Assembly (NCBI GenBank): GCA_015152475.1
Contig: SUTW01000001.1
Coordinates: 287,000 to 350,999 of the forward strand
Reading direction: 5' to 3'
DNA length: 64,000 bases
Source: Cyanobacteria bacterium SIG30
GTDB taxonomy: Bacteria > Cyanobacteriota > Vampirovibrionia > Gastranaerophilales > Gastranaerophilaceae
In this document: positions 40,387 through 50,018 of the stretch, piece after piece
Position numbering within the stretch: position 1 is the first letter of the stretch
How the letters are laid out: every line of letters starts with the position of its first letter
The notes under the pieces: generated by a model
The model's database searches: none
What the model was told of the DNA's origin: nothing
The model's input: only the letters and a program-made list of their open reading frames with translations
Position numbers and translations under genes: made by a program

Positions 40387-41823
40387 TTATTTATAAAAAA
40401 CAATTTTATATTTATCTTCTAGGCATTTTACCAGATTTGGACTTATGTAATATTCTGGGCATTTAGAAAAATAAACATCCATATTAAATTTTGTTTTTAA
40501 AACCAAAGCCATAAATATTGTCTGCATGTAGCATTTTGAAAAAATAACTGTGGTTTTTTGTTTTCTTTCTTTAAGTTCATATAATAAATTTTCAATTTCA
40601 AAAAAATAATTAAAAAATAAAATATTTTTTCCTGTTTCATCAACAATATTTTCGCTTTTTTTGCCTATATAAATAATAATATCTTTTGTATCTGCAAATA
40701 TCTCATCTGTTTTTGTTTTTTTATATGATATTTCTGTTGTTTCTTGTTTTAACTTATCTTGAAAACCATCATGAAGCATAGCGTTTTCAATTAATGGTTT
40801 AAAATTATCATTTGTAATTTTTGCAATTCCTCTTGGTAAAAGTTTTCCAGATGAAAAAATGCTTGCTTTAATTATTGAATCTATTTTTTGTTCATAATTT
40901 TTGGTTACATAAATAGGCCCATTAAATTCCAAAAAATCATTACAAGGATCATTTGTTCCAAAATGTCCTATAAGATGGTTATATTTTTTAAATTTTGGAT
41001 AAGAATGTGCTACGAATAAAATATCATGTGTGTAAATATTTATGTTGGCATTTTTGGTTGTTTCTAAAAGAAGCTCTAATTCTTTTAAGTTACCCCCACT
41101 TACAAGTATTGATTTGCCTTTAATGCAGGATAAATTTACTTTTGTGTCTTCACATTTTCCGTAATTTTTTTCATAAGTATTATAAAGTTTTTTCTTAATT
41201 TTTAAGTAAATATCTAAAAATTCATTTATTCTTCTTTCTAATTTGTCTTCTCTCGTTGTTGGAAAATTTAGCAAGTTTGATAATCTTATTACTTCAAAAT
41301 CAAATTCATTATAATCAGGTTCGAAATCTCTTATTTTAGAAATATTTAATGAAGTATGTTTTATTAAAAGTTCAATAAGTTCAAATAATTTTGCAGTATT
41401 TGAATTCATTTGGTTTCTTGCATTTAGGAGATTTTCACCTTTTTTAATCATTTTAATAATAGAATTTTTAAAGTTTTCGCTATCTTCAAAAATGAAATCT
41501 TCATGTGGAATTTGATTTTTTTTGAAGAAATTACGATAAATATTCATGATTTGAATTTTTTTTTCTTCAAAATGTTTATAAATTTCAATAAAATCATTTT
41601 CATTGAAATTTGGGTTTACAAAATTGATGCAAAATGTTTCCACAACTTCTTTTATGATTTCTTTATTCATTAAATTAAATTCATTGGATTTGACACTATA
41701 AAATGCAATTTGTCTTAATTCATTCATTAAAAGTTCATTTAAGGCATTAACTCTCGGGTCAATTCTGCAATAACCAAAACTTTGGCAATTAGTATTTTTT
41801 ATATTTTTTAATATTTCAAACAT
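40387..41823 (-). CDS. Divergent hybrid-cluster protein (hydroxylamine reductase/Hcp-like), likely ligand-depleted
   Basis: KGKSILVSGGNLKELELLLETTKNANINIYTHDILFVAHSYPKFKKYNHLIGHFGT...EFNGPIYVTKNY and YISPNLVKCLEDKYKI align by eye with Hcp; canonical Cys of the TTNC motif is Tyr here. Confidence 0.65.
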   Translation of the reverse strand: MFEILKNIKNTNCQSFGYCRIDPRVNALNELLMNELRQIAFYSVKSNEFNLMNKEIIKEVVETFCINFVNPNFNENDFIEIYKHFEEKKIQIMNIYRNFFKKNQIPHEDFIFEDSENFKNSIIKMIKKGENLLNARNQMNSNTAKLFELIELLIKHTSLNISKIRDFEPDYNEFDFEVIRLSNLLNFPTTREDKLERRINEFLDIYLKIKKKLYNTYEKNYGKCEDTKVNLSCIKGKSILVSGGNLKELELLLETTKNANINIYTHDILFVAHSYPKFKKYNHLIGHFGTNDPCNDFLEFNGPIYVTKNYEQKIDSIIKASIFSSGKLLPRGIAKITNDNFKPLIENAMLHDGFQDKLKQETTEISYKKTKTDEIFADTKDIIIYIGKKSENIVDETGKNILFFNYFFEIENLLYELKERKQKTTVIFSKCYMQTIFMALVLKTKFNMDVYFSKCPEYYISPNLVKCLEDKYKIVFYK

Positions 41824-41888
41824 AATGTTATTTTATGTTTAATTATTTTTAAAAAAATCAGTAAGTAGGGCAATTTACTAAATAAAAA

Positions 41889-41914
41889 GCTTAAATAAAT
41901 AAATTTATTTAAGC
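41889..41914 (-). terminator. Terminator of flagellar rod gene cluster
   Basis: GCTTAAATAAA-TAAA-TTTATTTAAGC, T-rich downstream on minus. Confidence 0.6.
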
Positions 41915-41959
41915 GTAGTAAAAAAGACATTTTATTATGAATAAATTTTAATTTATAAA

Positions 41960-42403
41960 TTAACCACCAATTTCAAGCGCTCTGTTTGCCATTGTTTTTG
42001 CAATCATCATTACACCTAAACTTGCTTCATAAGCACGTTGTGCAAGTACTGCATCTGCCATATCAACAATTGGGTTAACGTTTGATGCTGTTATATAGCC
42101 ATTTTCGTCAGCGTCAGGGTGTCCTGGACGATAAATTCTATCTCCAGGAGTAGAATCTTCTACAACGCCAGTATATTTTACACCGCCTGAAATAAATGGA
42201 ATTGTTCCAACACCAAAGACATCTTCTTTCATATTGTTTAATAATCCAGAGAAAGATATGTCTTCAGTAGCATTTAAGACAGGTATTTTTCTTACATAGT
42301 TTGGAGTGTCTAAGTTAGCAATGTTTTTTGCGGCAATTTCTATACGTTTACCATGAACATCTAAACCTTGTCTTCCAACTTCTATAGAATTTAATATTCC
42401 CAT
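41960..42403 (-). CDS. flgC: Flagellar basal-body rod protein FlgC
   Basis: SIEVGRQGLDVHGKRIEIAAKNIANLDTPNY, GYITASNVNPIVDMADAVLAQRAYEASL. Confidence 0.88.
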   Translation of the reverse strand: MGILNSIEVGRQGLDVHGKRIEIAAKNIANLDTPNYVRKIPVLNATEDISFSGLLNNMKEDVFGVGTIPFISGGVKYTGVVEDSTPGDRIYRPGHPDADENGYITASNVNPIVDMADAVLAQRAYEASLGVMMIAKTMANRALEIGG

Positions 42404-42419
42404 ATATTAACCTTTCAAA

Positions 42420-42770
42420 TTATGCTTTACCTACATTTATTGCTGTTTTTAATTGTGATATAACAGATGTCATTTGTTTTGCAGCAAGTCCATACAAAAG
42501 AGAGTTTTTTTGCATTTCTGCAAGTTCATCTTCTGTTGATAACTTTTCGCTTCTTGCTTGAATTACACCTGATGGACCCAATTTTTTGCTTAATTGTGTT
42601 TCAAGAGGTGAATTCATTGTGTTTAGATATTGTGAAAATTCGATATCTCTTCTTACATAGCCGGGCGTGTCCATATTTGCTATGTTGCCAGACAATGCTT
42701 CTTGTCTTGCAGATATCAAATCCATTATCATATTAGTTTTGTCTATTCCATTTACTGGTGTATAACTCAT
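42420..42770 (-). CDS. flgB: Flagellar basal-body rod protein FlgB
   Basis: SARQEALSGNIANMDTPGYVRRDIEF...LAAKQMTSVISQLKTAINVGK. Confidence 0.85.
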   Translation of the reverse strand: MSYTPVNGIDKTNMIMDLISARQEALSGNIANMDTPGYVRRDIEFSQYLNTMNSPLETQLSKKLGPSGVIQARSEKLSTEDELAEMQKNSLLYGLAAKQMTSVISQLKTAINVGKA

Positions 42771-42777
42771 TTTTCAC

Positions 42778-43494
42778 CTACTCCCTTATATTAATTGCTT
42801 TGTTATACATATCGTCAATAACGCTCATTAATGAAGTTGTTGCCAAAAGAGATGTGTTTAGACGCATAACATTATTTACTTCTGCAAATAAATCAACGTT
42901 TGAGCCTTCAACATGGTATTGAACAATTTTTTGGTGGTTAGAATCAGCAAGTTGTGGTGTGCCTGAATCTTCTGTTTTTACATAATTGTTACCGCCAATT
43001 TCTTTCAATCCTTCTGGGTTAGCAAAAGTTACAACTGGAATATTTCCTTTGAATTCACCTTCGCTTGTTGGTGTTTGGTATGTATAAACATCACCATTTT
43101 TTCTTATTTCAAGTCTGTGATAATTAGCACCTATGTTTATTCCGCCACCAACAATATCACCTGCATATGTAACAATTGTTCCTTCATTATTTGTTGTGAA
43201 AGAACCGTCTCTTGTGTACATAATTTCACCATTTTTATTTGTTACAGGGATAAAACCTGCGCCATCTAAACCAATATTTAAAGGATTATCGGTTCTTCTT
43301 AAAAGACCTTGTGCAAAGTTTACTCTTTCAACACCTTGAATTATGCCTTTTTCATTTAAAACATCGTCAAAACTAACACTTTTGTAAGTGTTAGTATTAA
43401 AATTTGACATGTTTTCAGACATGTAGCCTACTCTTTCATATTGACTTAGGGAGTTCACTGTTGAACGCCTAATTATTCCTTGTAAATTTTTCAT
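42778..43494 (-). CDS. Flagellar hook-basal body protein (FlgF/FlgG family)
   Basis: ERVGYMSENMSNFNTNTYKSVSFDDVL, VEGSNVDLFAEVNNVMRLNTSLLATTSLMSVIDDMY. Confidence 0.85.
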   Translation of the reverse strand: MKNLQGIIRRSTVNSLSQYERVGYMSENMSNFNTNTYKSVSFDDVLNEKGIIQGVERVNFAQGLLRRTDNPLNIGLDGAGFIPVTNKNGEIMYTRDGSFTTNNEGTIVTYAGDIVGGGINIGANYHRLEIRKNGDVYTYQTPTSEGEFKGNIPVVTFANPEGLKEIGGNNYVKTEDSGTPQLADSNHQKIVQYHVEGSNVDLFAEVNNVMRLNTSLLATTSLMSVIDDMYNKAINIRE

Positions 43495-44192
43495 TAGCCG
43501 CCTCCTAATTCTTGGATAGCACGTGATAGATTGCTGCGTTGTAACATAAACATTTGTCTGTTTGCATCAAAATTACGTCTTACGGGTACCATTTCAAAAA
43601 ATTCTTGTTGTATTGATACGTTTGATGCTTCCAGATAACCTTGTTTGATATCAGGGTTAGGTATTACAGCACCTTCAGATGTAACAACAGAAATTTTTGT
43701 TTCGTATTGCATTTTTCTTGTTTTAGGATCAAAAACCCCAATTTTACCATCTGAAGTTATTTTTATATCTTCTGCTTCTTCCGGAATGACTGAAAGTTTG
43801 ATTTTTTCACCACCGACAGAAAGTAAATTTTCGCCATTTAACCCTATAATCTCGCCATCTTTATTTATTTTAAAACGACCATCACGAGTTAATTTGATTG
43901 AGCCATCTTTGTTTAATAATTGAAAATATCCTTTAGTTGCAATAGCGCAATCAAGTGGAGAATTAGTATTAAAAATACGTCCAACCTGATCATCAATTGC
44001 TCTTGAAATACCGTGGATACCAATTATTTCTGAAAATGAAGAAACTACGGGTTCGTGTCTTTGATAGCCTATTTTATCAAATCCGGTTACGTTTTCAGAT
44101 GCAATGTTCATAAGTTCTGTTTGCATATGCATGGCGCGTATAGATTGACTCAAACCGCTTTGATTTATGTAAATACCGCCCTCTAGTCTCAT
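43494..44192 (-). CDS. Flagellar hook-basal body protein (FlgF/FlgG family)
   Basis: SIRAMHMQTELMNIASENVTGFDKIGYQRHEP, GYLEASNVSIQQEFFEMVPVRRNFDANRQMFMLQRSNL. Confidence 0.85.
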   Translation of the reverse strand: MRLEGGIYINQSGLSQSIRAMHMQTELMNIASENVTGFDKIGYQRHEPVVSSFSEIIGIHGISRAIDDQVGRIFNTNSPLDCAIATKGYFQLLNKDGSIKLTRDGRFKINKDGEIIGLNGENLLSVGGEKIKLSVIPEEAEDIKITSDGKIGVFDPKTRKMQYETKISVVTSEGAVIPNPDIKQGYLEASNVSIQQEFFEMVPVRRNFDANRQMFMLQRSNLSRAIQELGGG

Positions 44193-44334
44193 TTTGGCTC
44201 CTTTATTTATAATTTACCCTTAACTTCTAACGTCATATAACCTTTAAATATTTTATAAATTAGAAAAAAATACTTCGTTTAGTGTAGGTTTAATTATAAA
44301 TTTTAAAAAGTCAATTTTTAGGTGGCTTATTGAA

Positions 44335-45024
44335 TTAAATCATTTTTTCTTTTATTGCTTTAACGGCTGCCTGAACTCTGTCATCAACACACATCTTTTG
44401 CAAAATAGAACAAACGTGAGCTTTGGCTGTGTGTACACTTACAATTAAGTCTTTTGCAATTTCGGTGTTGCTTTTTCCTTGAACTAAAAGTTTTAAAACC
44501 TCGATTTCTCTTTCAGTAAGTTGCGCTTTTATTCCACTTGCGTTATTTTGTGCGATTAAGTCAGTATTTTCTGGGCGCGGAAATAATTTCAGCGCGAGTT
44601 TTGCGACATTTGGGTCTATATAACAAGCGCCTTGCGCTACATTTCTAATGATTTCAGATAATGTTTTTGGGTCAACATCTTTCATGCAATATCCAATTGC
44701 ACCAGAACCAAGTGATGCTAAAACTTCTTCTTCTCTTTTGTGGGAAGTTAGCATTATGACTTTTGTATCTGGCGCAACTTCTTTTATTTGCATGGTTGCC
44801 TCTAACCCATTCATTCTCGGTAATCCTAAATCCATTAAAATCACATCAGGCTTTTTGATTCTAGCAATTTCTATTGCTTCTTCTCCGCTTTCTGCTTCAT
44901 CAATTACATTTATATGTTCAAATTCATTTAAGGTATATCTTAAACCAATTCTAGTTAATTTGTAATCTTCAACTATAACAACACTAATAACATCAACCTT
45001 GTTTTGTTCTTCGACTTTCTGCAT
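44335..45024 (-). CDS. NarL/FixJ (LuxR)-type response regulator
   Basis: VVIVEDYKLTRIGLRYTL...PDVILMDLGLPRMNGLEATMQI; LTEREIEVLKLLVQGKSNTEIAKDLIVSVHTAKAHV. Confidence 0.94.
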   Translation of the reverse strand: MQKVEEQNKVDVISVVIVEDYKLTRIGLRYTLNEFEHINVIDEAESGEEAIEIARIKKPDVILMDLGLPRMNGLEATMQIKEVAPDTKVIMLTSHKREEEVLASLGSGAIGYCMKDVDPKTLSEIIRNVAQGACYIDPNVAKLALKLFPRPENTDLIAQNNASGIKAQLTEREIEVLKLLVQGKSNTEIAKDLIVSVHTAKAHVCSILQKMCVDDRVQAAVKAIKEKMI

Positions 45025-45101
45025 TAAAATACTCCTTTTATATTACAATAATGTTTACATGTAAATATAATTGGTAGATAAATTTTTGTCAAGCAATAAT
45101 A

Positions 45102-46160
45102 TTATTTTATAAATTTTGAGTTTATTAAAATGTCGTCATTAAAGATTTTTATTTCTTCGGTTTCTAATTTAATAGCGTTATTTATATCTTTTATATTGAA
45201 ATCATTTACAAATGAAATGCCATCACCTAAGATTTTAGGCGCTATAAAGTGATGAATAAAATCAACTTCACCTGCTTCTATTAATTTAGAATTAAGTGTT
45301 CCTCCGGCTTCAACCATCAATGAATAAATGCCCATTTTGTATAAATCTTTTAAGAGAGTGTCAAAATCTTTGAAATCAATAATTTCAACATTTTTTGGTG
45401 CTTTTATTTTCTTTTTTGTTATTAAAATTACTCTTGTGTTGTCGTTTTTATAAACATTATAGTCAAAGTTTGTTTTGAAATTTCTATCTAAAATTATTCT
45501 AACTGGATTTTTACCTTTAATTTCACGAACGGTTAAAGAAGGATTATCTTGTAAAACTGTGTTTGAACCAGTTAAAATTCCTTTATAACTTGCCCTTAAT
45601 TTATGAACTTCAAGACGGGCCAAATTTCCTGTTATCCATTTACTTGAACCTGTTTTAGTTGCGATTTTCCCATCTTGCGTTGTTGCAGTTTTAATTGCTA
45701 CATATGGTTTTTTTTCTGTTATGTTTTTAATAAAAATTTTATTAAATTCTCTGCATTCATCTTCCATAAATGGATAAATTACTTCAACACCTGCATTTTG
45801 AAGTTTTTGGATTCCTTTTCCTTGTACTTTTTCGTTAGGGTCAACAAGTCCGATAACAACTTTTTTGATACCTTTTTCTATAATTAAATCTGCGCAAGGC
45901 GGGGTTTTTCCAAAATGAGAACAAGGTTCAAGATTTACTATAAGTGTTGTTTTTGAAAAATCAGTATTTTTTGGTGCATTTGAAATGCAATTTACTTCTG
46001 CATGAAAATCGCCTGCTTTTTTGTGATATCCACAAGAAATTTCTTCTCCATTTTCATCAATTAAAACAGCTCCGACCATAGGGTTTGGATAGTTCTTGCC
46101 TTTTGCTCTGAGGGCCAATTTCATACATTTTTTCATTGCTTTTTCATAAATTTTTTGCAT
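45102..46160 (-). CDS. ribD: Bifunctional riboflavin deaminase/reductase RibD
   Basis: GKNYPNPMVGAVLI, HAEVNCI, LEPCSHFGKTPPCADLII, AIKTATTQDGKIATKTGSSKWITG. Confidence 0.95.
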   Translation of the reverse strand: MQKIYEKAMKKCMKLALRAKGKNYPNPMVGAVLIDENGEEISCGYHKKAGDFHAEVNCISNAPKNTDFSKTTLIVNLEPCSHFGKTPPCADLIIEKGIKKVVIGLVDPNEKVQGKGIQKLQNAGVEVIYPFMEDECREFNKIFIKNITEKKPYVAIKTATTQDGKIATKTGSSKWITGNLARLEVHKLRASYKGILTGSNTVLQDNPSLTVREIKGKNPVRIILDRNFKTNFDYNVYKNDNTRVILITKKKIKAPKNVEIIDFKDFDTLLKDLYKMGIYSLMVEAGGTLNSKLIEAGEVDFIHHFIAPKILGDGISFVNDFNIKDINNAIKLETEEIKIFNDDILINSKFIK

Positions 46161-46171
46161 TTTTGCCCCAA

Positions 46172-47563
46172 TTATTTGTTATTTTTGTCAGGATATGTGT
46201 GTTTGTATTTTGTGTCAAAAATTATATTATTAACTTCATAACCTAGAGTTTTTGCTTTTCTTAAAAATCTTGGATATATTCCAGTTGAAAAATGCTCCCA
46301 AATTGTTTTTTCATCTTGGAATTCTTTTTTCCATACAAAAATATCCTGAATTGAAATTTGATTTCCGTTAATTTCAAATAATTCAGAAATTTTGGTTATT
46401 TTTCTTTCGCCATTTGGTAATTTAGCCATATGCACAATTAATTCAATAGAATTTGCTATTTGTTTTTTGATATTATGTTCGTTTAAATTTGTGCAATTTG
46501 AAATTTTTTCTTCAAGTCTGTATAAAGTATCTGCAACTGAATCTGCATATATTGTAGCCATTGAACCTTGAAATCCTGTATTCATGGCTTGTAAAATATT
46601 GTATGCTTCATCACCCTTGCATTCCTCTAAAATAATTCTGTCAGGGCGCATTCTGATAGCATTTTTGACAAGGTCAGATGTTGTTATTTTATACGTTTCT
46701 TTACTATTTGCAAGTTGTGTTTTTAAACGCAAAATGTTTTTTTGTTGCAGATTTAATTCATCTGCATCTTCTATTGTCACAAGCCTTTCGGTTTTTGGTA
46801 TTTTATTGCAAAAAGCATTTAAAAGGGTTGTTTTGCCTGATGCTTTTGCGCCAGATATAACTATGTTTGTGCGTGTTGCAACAGCTATTTCTAAAACTTT
46901 CAAAATTTCCAAGCTAAGTGTTTTTGATTCTAAAAGTTTTTCTAATGTATTTATATTTTTTCTAATTTTTTTGATAGTTAGATATGGTCCATCAAGTGCT
47001 AATGGTGGCAAAATGGCATTTACTAAATAACCAGCTTTTGTTCTAATTTCTATAATAGGATTTTTTTCATCAATCTTATAATTTTCTTTTGCAACAATAT
47101 TTTTTATTAAATTCAATAAAGCTTCATCATTTCTAAAACTAAATGTTGTTTTATAAAGTTTTGAATCTTTTTCTACATATATGTTTTTTGCACCATTCAC
47201 AAGTACATAGCTTACGTCACTATCTTTTAATAAAATGTCTAAAATTCCAAAAGTTTTATTTTCTTCAATAATTTCTTTTATAAGTTTGTTTTTGTCATCT
47301 TCTTTTAAGGCAATTGATGAATAGTTAAGTGTAATTTGCTCGTTTAAAAATTTAACAATTAAATTTTGTTGCTTTTTTTCATCATAAGTTTTCCATTTAG
47401 ATGTTTGTGCAATTTTTTCATTTAAAGCGAGGCAAAGCTTTTCTTTTAGAGCACAGACTTTTTTTTCTTCAGAAGCTTGCTTTGTGAAAACTTCCTCTAT
47501 TTTTTCTTGTTTTTGCTCTAACTTTTTTATTTCTTTAACTTTTAGCCTGTCTTTTAAAGACAA
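46172..47563 (-). CDS. CpaF/TadA-type secretion ATPase
   Basis: VLVNGAKNIYVEKDSKLYKT, VISGAKASGKTTLLNAFCNKIPKTERLVTIEDADEL, RMRPDRIILEECKGDEAYNILQAMNTGFQGSMATIYADS. Confidence 0.87.
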   Translation of the reverse strand: MSLKDRLKVKEIKKLEQKQEKIEEVFTKQASEEKKVCALKEKLCLALNEKIAQTSKWKTYDEKKQQNLIVKFLNEQITLNYSSIALKEDDKNKLIKEIIEENKTFGILDILLKDSDVSYVLVNGAKNIYVEKDSKLYKTTFSFRNDEALLNLIKNIVAKENYKIDEKNPIIEIRTKAGYLVNAILPPLALDGPYLTIKKIRKNINTLEKLLESKTLSLEILKVLEIAVATRTNIVISGAKASGKTTLLNAFCNKIPKTERLVTIEDADELNLQQKNILRLKTQLANSKETYKITTSDLVKNAIRMRPDRIILEECKGDEAYNILQAMNTGFQGSMATIYADSVADTLYRLEEKISNCTNLNEHNIKKQIANSIELIVHMAKLPNGERKITKISELFEINGNQISIQDIFVWKKEFQDEKTIWEHFSTGIYPRFLRKAKTLGYEVNNIIFDTKYKHTYPDKNNK

Positions 47564-47574
47564 TTTGCACTCCT

Positions 47575-48777
47575 TTATTTTTTATTTTTGAATATATTTA
47601 ATATATTGTTTTCTCTTTTTTGCGGTTTTATTTTTTGATCATATGTAAAATTATCAGACAATATGCTCGCAAGTTCTCTGAAACTCAGAGCTATATTTGA
47701 AGCAGGGTTTATATCACTTACGGGAACACCTTTGTTGATTGAAGCAATTATTGTGAAATAATTGTTTGGAATTTTGAAATAAATATTGTGTTTAAGTGCA
47801 TTTTCAAATTCATCTGCTTTGATTTCGTCATTTTCCATGTATCTATTTACAATAAGTTTCACTTTATCTTTTGGATATCCTAATTGATTAAATAAATCAA
47901 GACATCTTTGACAATTTCTAACAGATGGAACATTGATGGTTGAAACTAACATTATTAAATCTGAATTATCTAGTGCAACAATTGTTTTTTCATCAAAACT
48001 ACTTGTTGTGTCAATTACTACATAGGAGAAAACATCTTTTAATATGTTAATTAAAGTTGTTATATTTTCTGCAGTTATGTTTTGTGCTTGTTCTAAATTA
48101 GGTGGGTCAGATAAAACATACAAACTGGTATCTTTGTATTTTTCCAAAGACGATAAAATTGAAGCTTCGTCAATTCTGTTTAAATTTCTTATGACATAAC
48201 TTGTATCAAAAACGGGGTTTAGATTCAAAAATGTTGTTATGTCGCCCATTTGCATATTTAAATCAATAAGCGCAACTTTTTCTTTTGTTAAATTGGCAAT
48301 TTCAACAGCAACATTTGTGGCGATTGATGTTTTTCCAAGACCACCCTTGTTTGAAAACGTTGAAATTACTTTGCATTTTGTGCCGTCATTTATATTGCCT
48401 TCAATTAAATCTTTAATTTTTTCAATTGCTTCTTGAAAATCTTTTTCAATCAAAGGTTTGAGTAAAAATTCACGAGCACCGGCGCGAAGAGCTTGAATTA
48501 CAAGTTCAGAATTTATCTCATATGAAAGAACAACTATTTTTGTATTCTTTAAATTGTTTGAAATTTTGGCAATTGTTTCAAGGGCTTGTTGTGTTTTGTT
48601 TGAAATATCTACAATTATAAGATTTGGGTGATTATCTCTTATGTAGTCATAAGCTTTTGAGATATCTTCAAAATCTTTAATTAAGTCGATATTTTCAATT
48701 TTGCTCAAATAATTAATTTCAAGTTCTTTTGCAGTTTTATCACTTTCAATTAATACTGTTTTTATTTCTGAATTCAT
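47575..48777 (-). CDS. CpaE/TadZ-like protein (receiver-like domain plus ParA/MinD-like ATPase)
   Basis: Receiver-like N-terminus; STFSNKGGLGKTSIATNVAVEIA, ALIDLNMQMGDITTFLNLNP. Confidence 0.85.
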   Translation of the reverse strand: MNSEIKTVLIESDKTAKELEINYLSKIENIDLIKDFEDISKAYDYIRDNHPNLIIVDISNKTQQALETIAKISNNLKNTKIVVLSYEINSELVIQALRAGAREFLLKPLIEKDFQEAIEKIKDLIEGNINDGTKCKVISTFSNKGGLGKTSIATNVAVEIANLTKEKVALIDLNMQMGDITTFLNLNPVFDTSYVIRNLNRIDEASILSSLEKYKDTSLYVLSDPPNLEQAQNITAENITTLINILKDVFSYVVIDTTSSFDEKTIVALDNSDLIMLVSTINVPSVRNCQRCLDLFNQLGYPKDKVKLIVNRYMENDEIKADEFENALKHNIYFKIPNNYFTIIASINKGVPVSDINPASNIALSFRELASILSDNFTYDQKIKPQKRENNILNIFKNKK

Positions 48778-48843
48778 ATTATTCCTTCTTTATTTACCTT
48801 AAAATTGTACTATATTTTTGAAAAATATGAAAAACATTAAGTA

Positions 48844-49326
48844 TTATGAATTTTCTCTTAAAAAGGTTAAAAATTCATCTAGCGCTTTTTTGGCAACATC
48901 TTTTTTTATTGCAGTTCTGGTCTTTTTTTCAGAAATATATTTTACGTTTTTATTTCTTTCTTTGCTTGCAAGTCCAATAAAAACAGTTCCTTTTGGGTTG
49001 TTATCATTGTAGGTTTTTGGGCCTAAAATACCAGTTATTGAAATCCCAAAATCTGAATCATATTTTTTTGTAAGTCCACAAGCCATTTCGGATGCAACTT
49101 CACTGCTCACAACTCCAAATTTTTCAATAGTTTCTTTTTTTACATCTAAAATATTTATTTTTGATTCATTTGCGTAAGTTACAAAATTTTGTTTTATAAA
49201 ATTTGAAGAACCAGGGATATCTGTTAAATAAGAACTTATAAGCCCTCCCGTGCATGATTCTGCAGTAGAGAGGACTTTATTTTTTTCAATTAATATTTTT
49301 TTAATTTCTTTTACAGATTTTACCAT
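48844..49326 (-). CDS. CinA C-terminal-type amidohydrolase family protein
   Basis: STAESCTGGLISSYLTDIPGSSNFIKQNFVTYANESK...GISITGILGP. Confidence 0.92.
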   Translation of the reverse strand: MVKSVKEIKKILIEKNKVLSTAESCTGGLISSYLTDIPGSSNFIKQNFVTYANESKINILDVKKETIEKFGVVSSEVASEMACGLTKKYDSDFGISITGILGPKTYNDNNPKGTVFIGLASKERNKNVKYISEKKTRTAIKKDVAKKALDEFLTFLRENS

Positions 49327-50006
49327 ATTGGGACATCCAAATTATCTAACAATAATATGTTAAATGTTTTACCTTGGTTGATAACAATGTCGTTTCCTTT
49401 TTTAAATAAATCAACAACTGCGTCACCAATATAATATATGCCACCACCTAAAACACCGCCAATGGTTGAAAATGGTGTGATTAAATATTTTCCACCATTG
49501 AATAATTGTTCGCCTTTAACAATACCCCAGTCGGCACAATTTTTGACAATTTTAACAGTTGTGCCCCAGTTTTGTTTTAAAGCATCACCATAATTTCCGC
49601 CACCTGCAATAGCGCCATCACTTTTAATAACGAAATTTGAGCATATGCCTGCTTTGATAGGTAATTGTTGTCCTGTATGAGTCACAATATGGTCAAAATG
49701 CATATACATAATAGCTGACCTTGAAAGTCTTTTTGCAGGAATGATTTGTCCTACGGTACCTCTTACAAGAGAACCAGCTGGCAATATGATATCGCCATCA
49801 ATTTCAACATCTTGTATTAAGGAAGCTGTAAAAATGTCCCCTCTTTCAACATTTTCTGTTGTCACAGGGTCAACCATTCTAAGTTCAATTTTTGTGCCTC
49901 TTGGAATTCTGTTTGTTTTGGCATTTGCCTTCATTTGTTGTGCAAAAATTGGGCTATATGATATTAGAATAAAAATAAAAACAATAATGCTTAGTATTTT
50001 TTTCAT
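49320..50006 (-). CDS. Exported hypothetical protein, paralogue of 22672-23778
   Basis: Signal peptide; ERGDIFTASLIQDVEIDGDIILPAGSLVRGTVGQI...MHFDHIVTHTGQQLPIKAG. Confidence 0.7.
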   Translation of the reverse strand: MKKILSIIVFIFILISYSPIFAQQMKANAKTNRIPRGTKIELRMVDPVTTENVERGDIFTASLIQDVEIDGDIILPAGSLVRGTVGQIIPAKRLSRSAIMYMHFDHIVTHTGQQLPIKAGICSNFVIKSDGAIAGGGNYGDALKQNWGTTVKIVKNCADWGIVKGEQLFNGGKYLITPFSTIGGVLGGGIYYIGDAVVDLFKKGNDIVINQGKTFNILLLDNLDVPIW

Positions 50007-50018
50007 TTTCTCTCCTTT

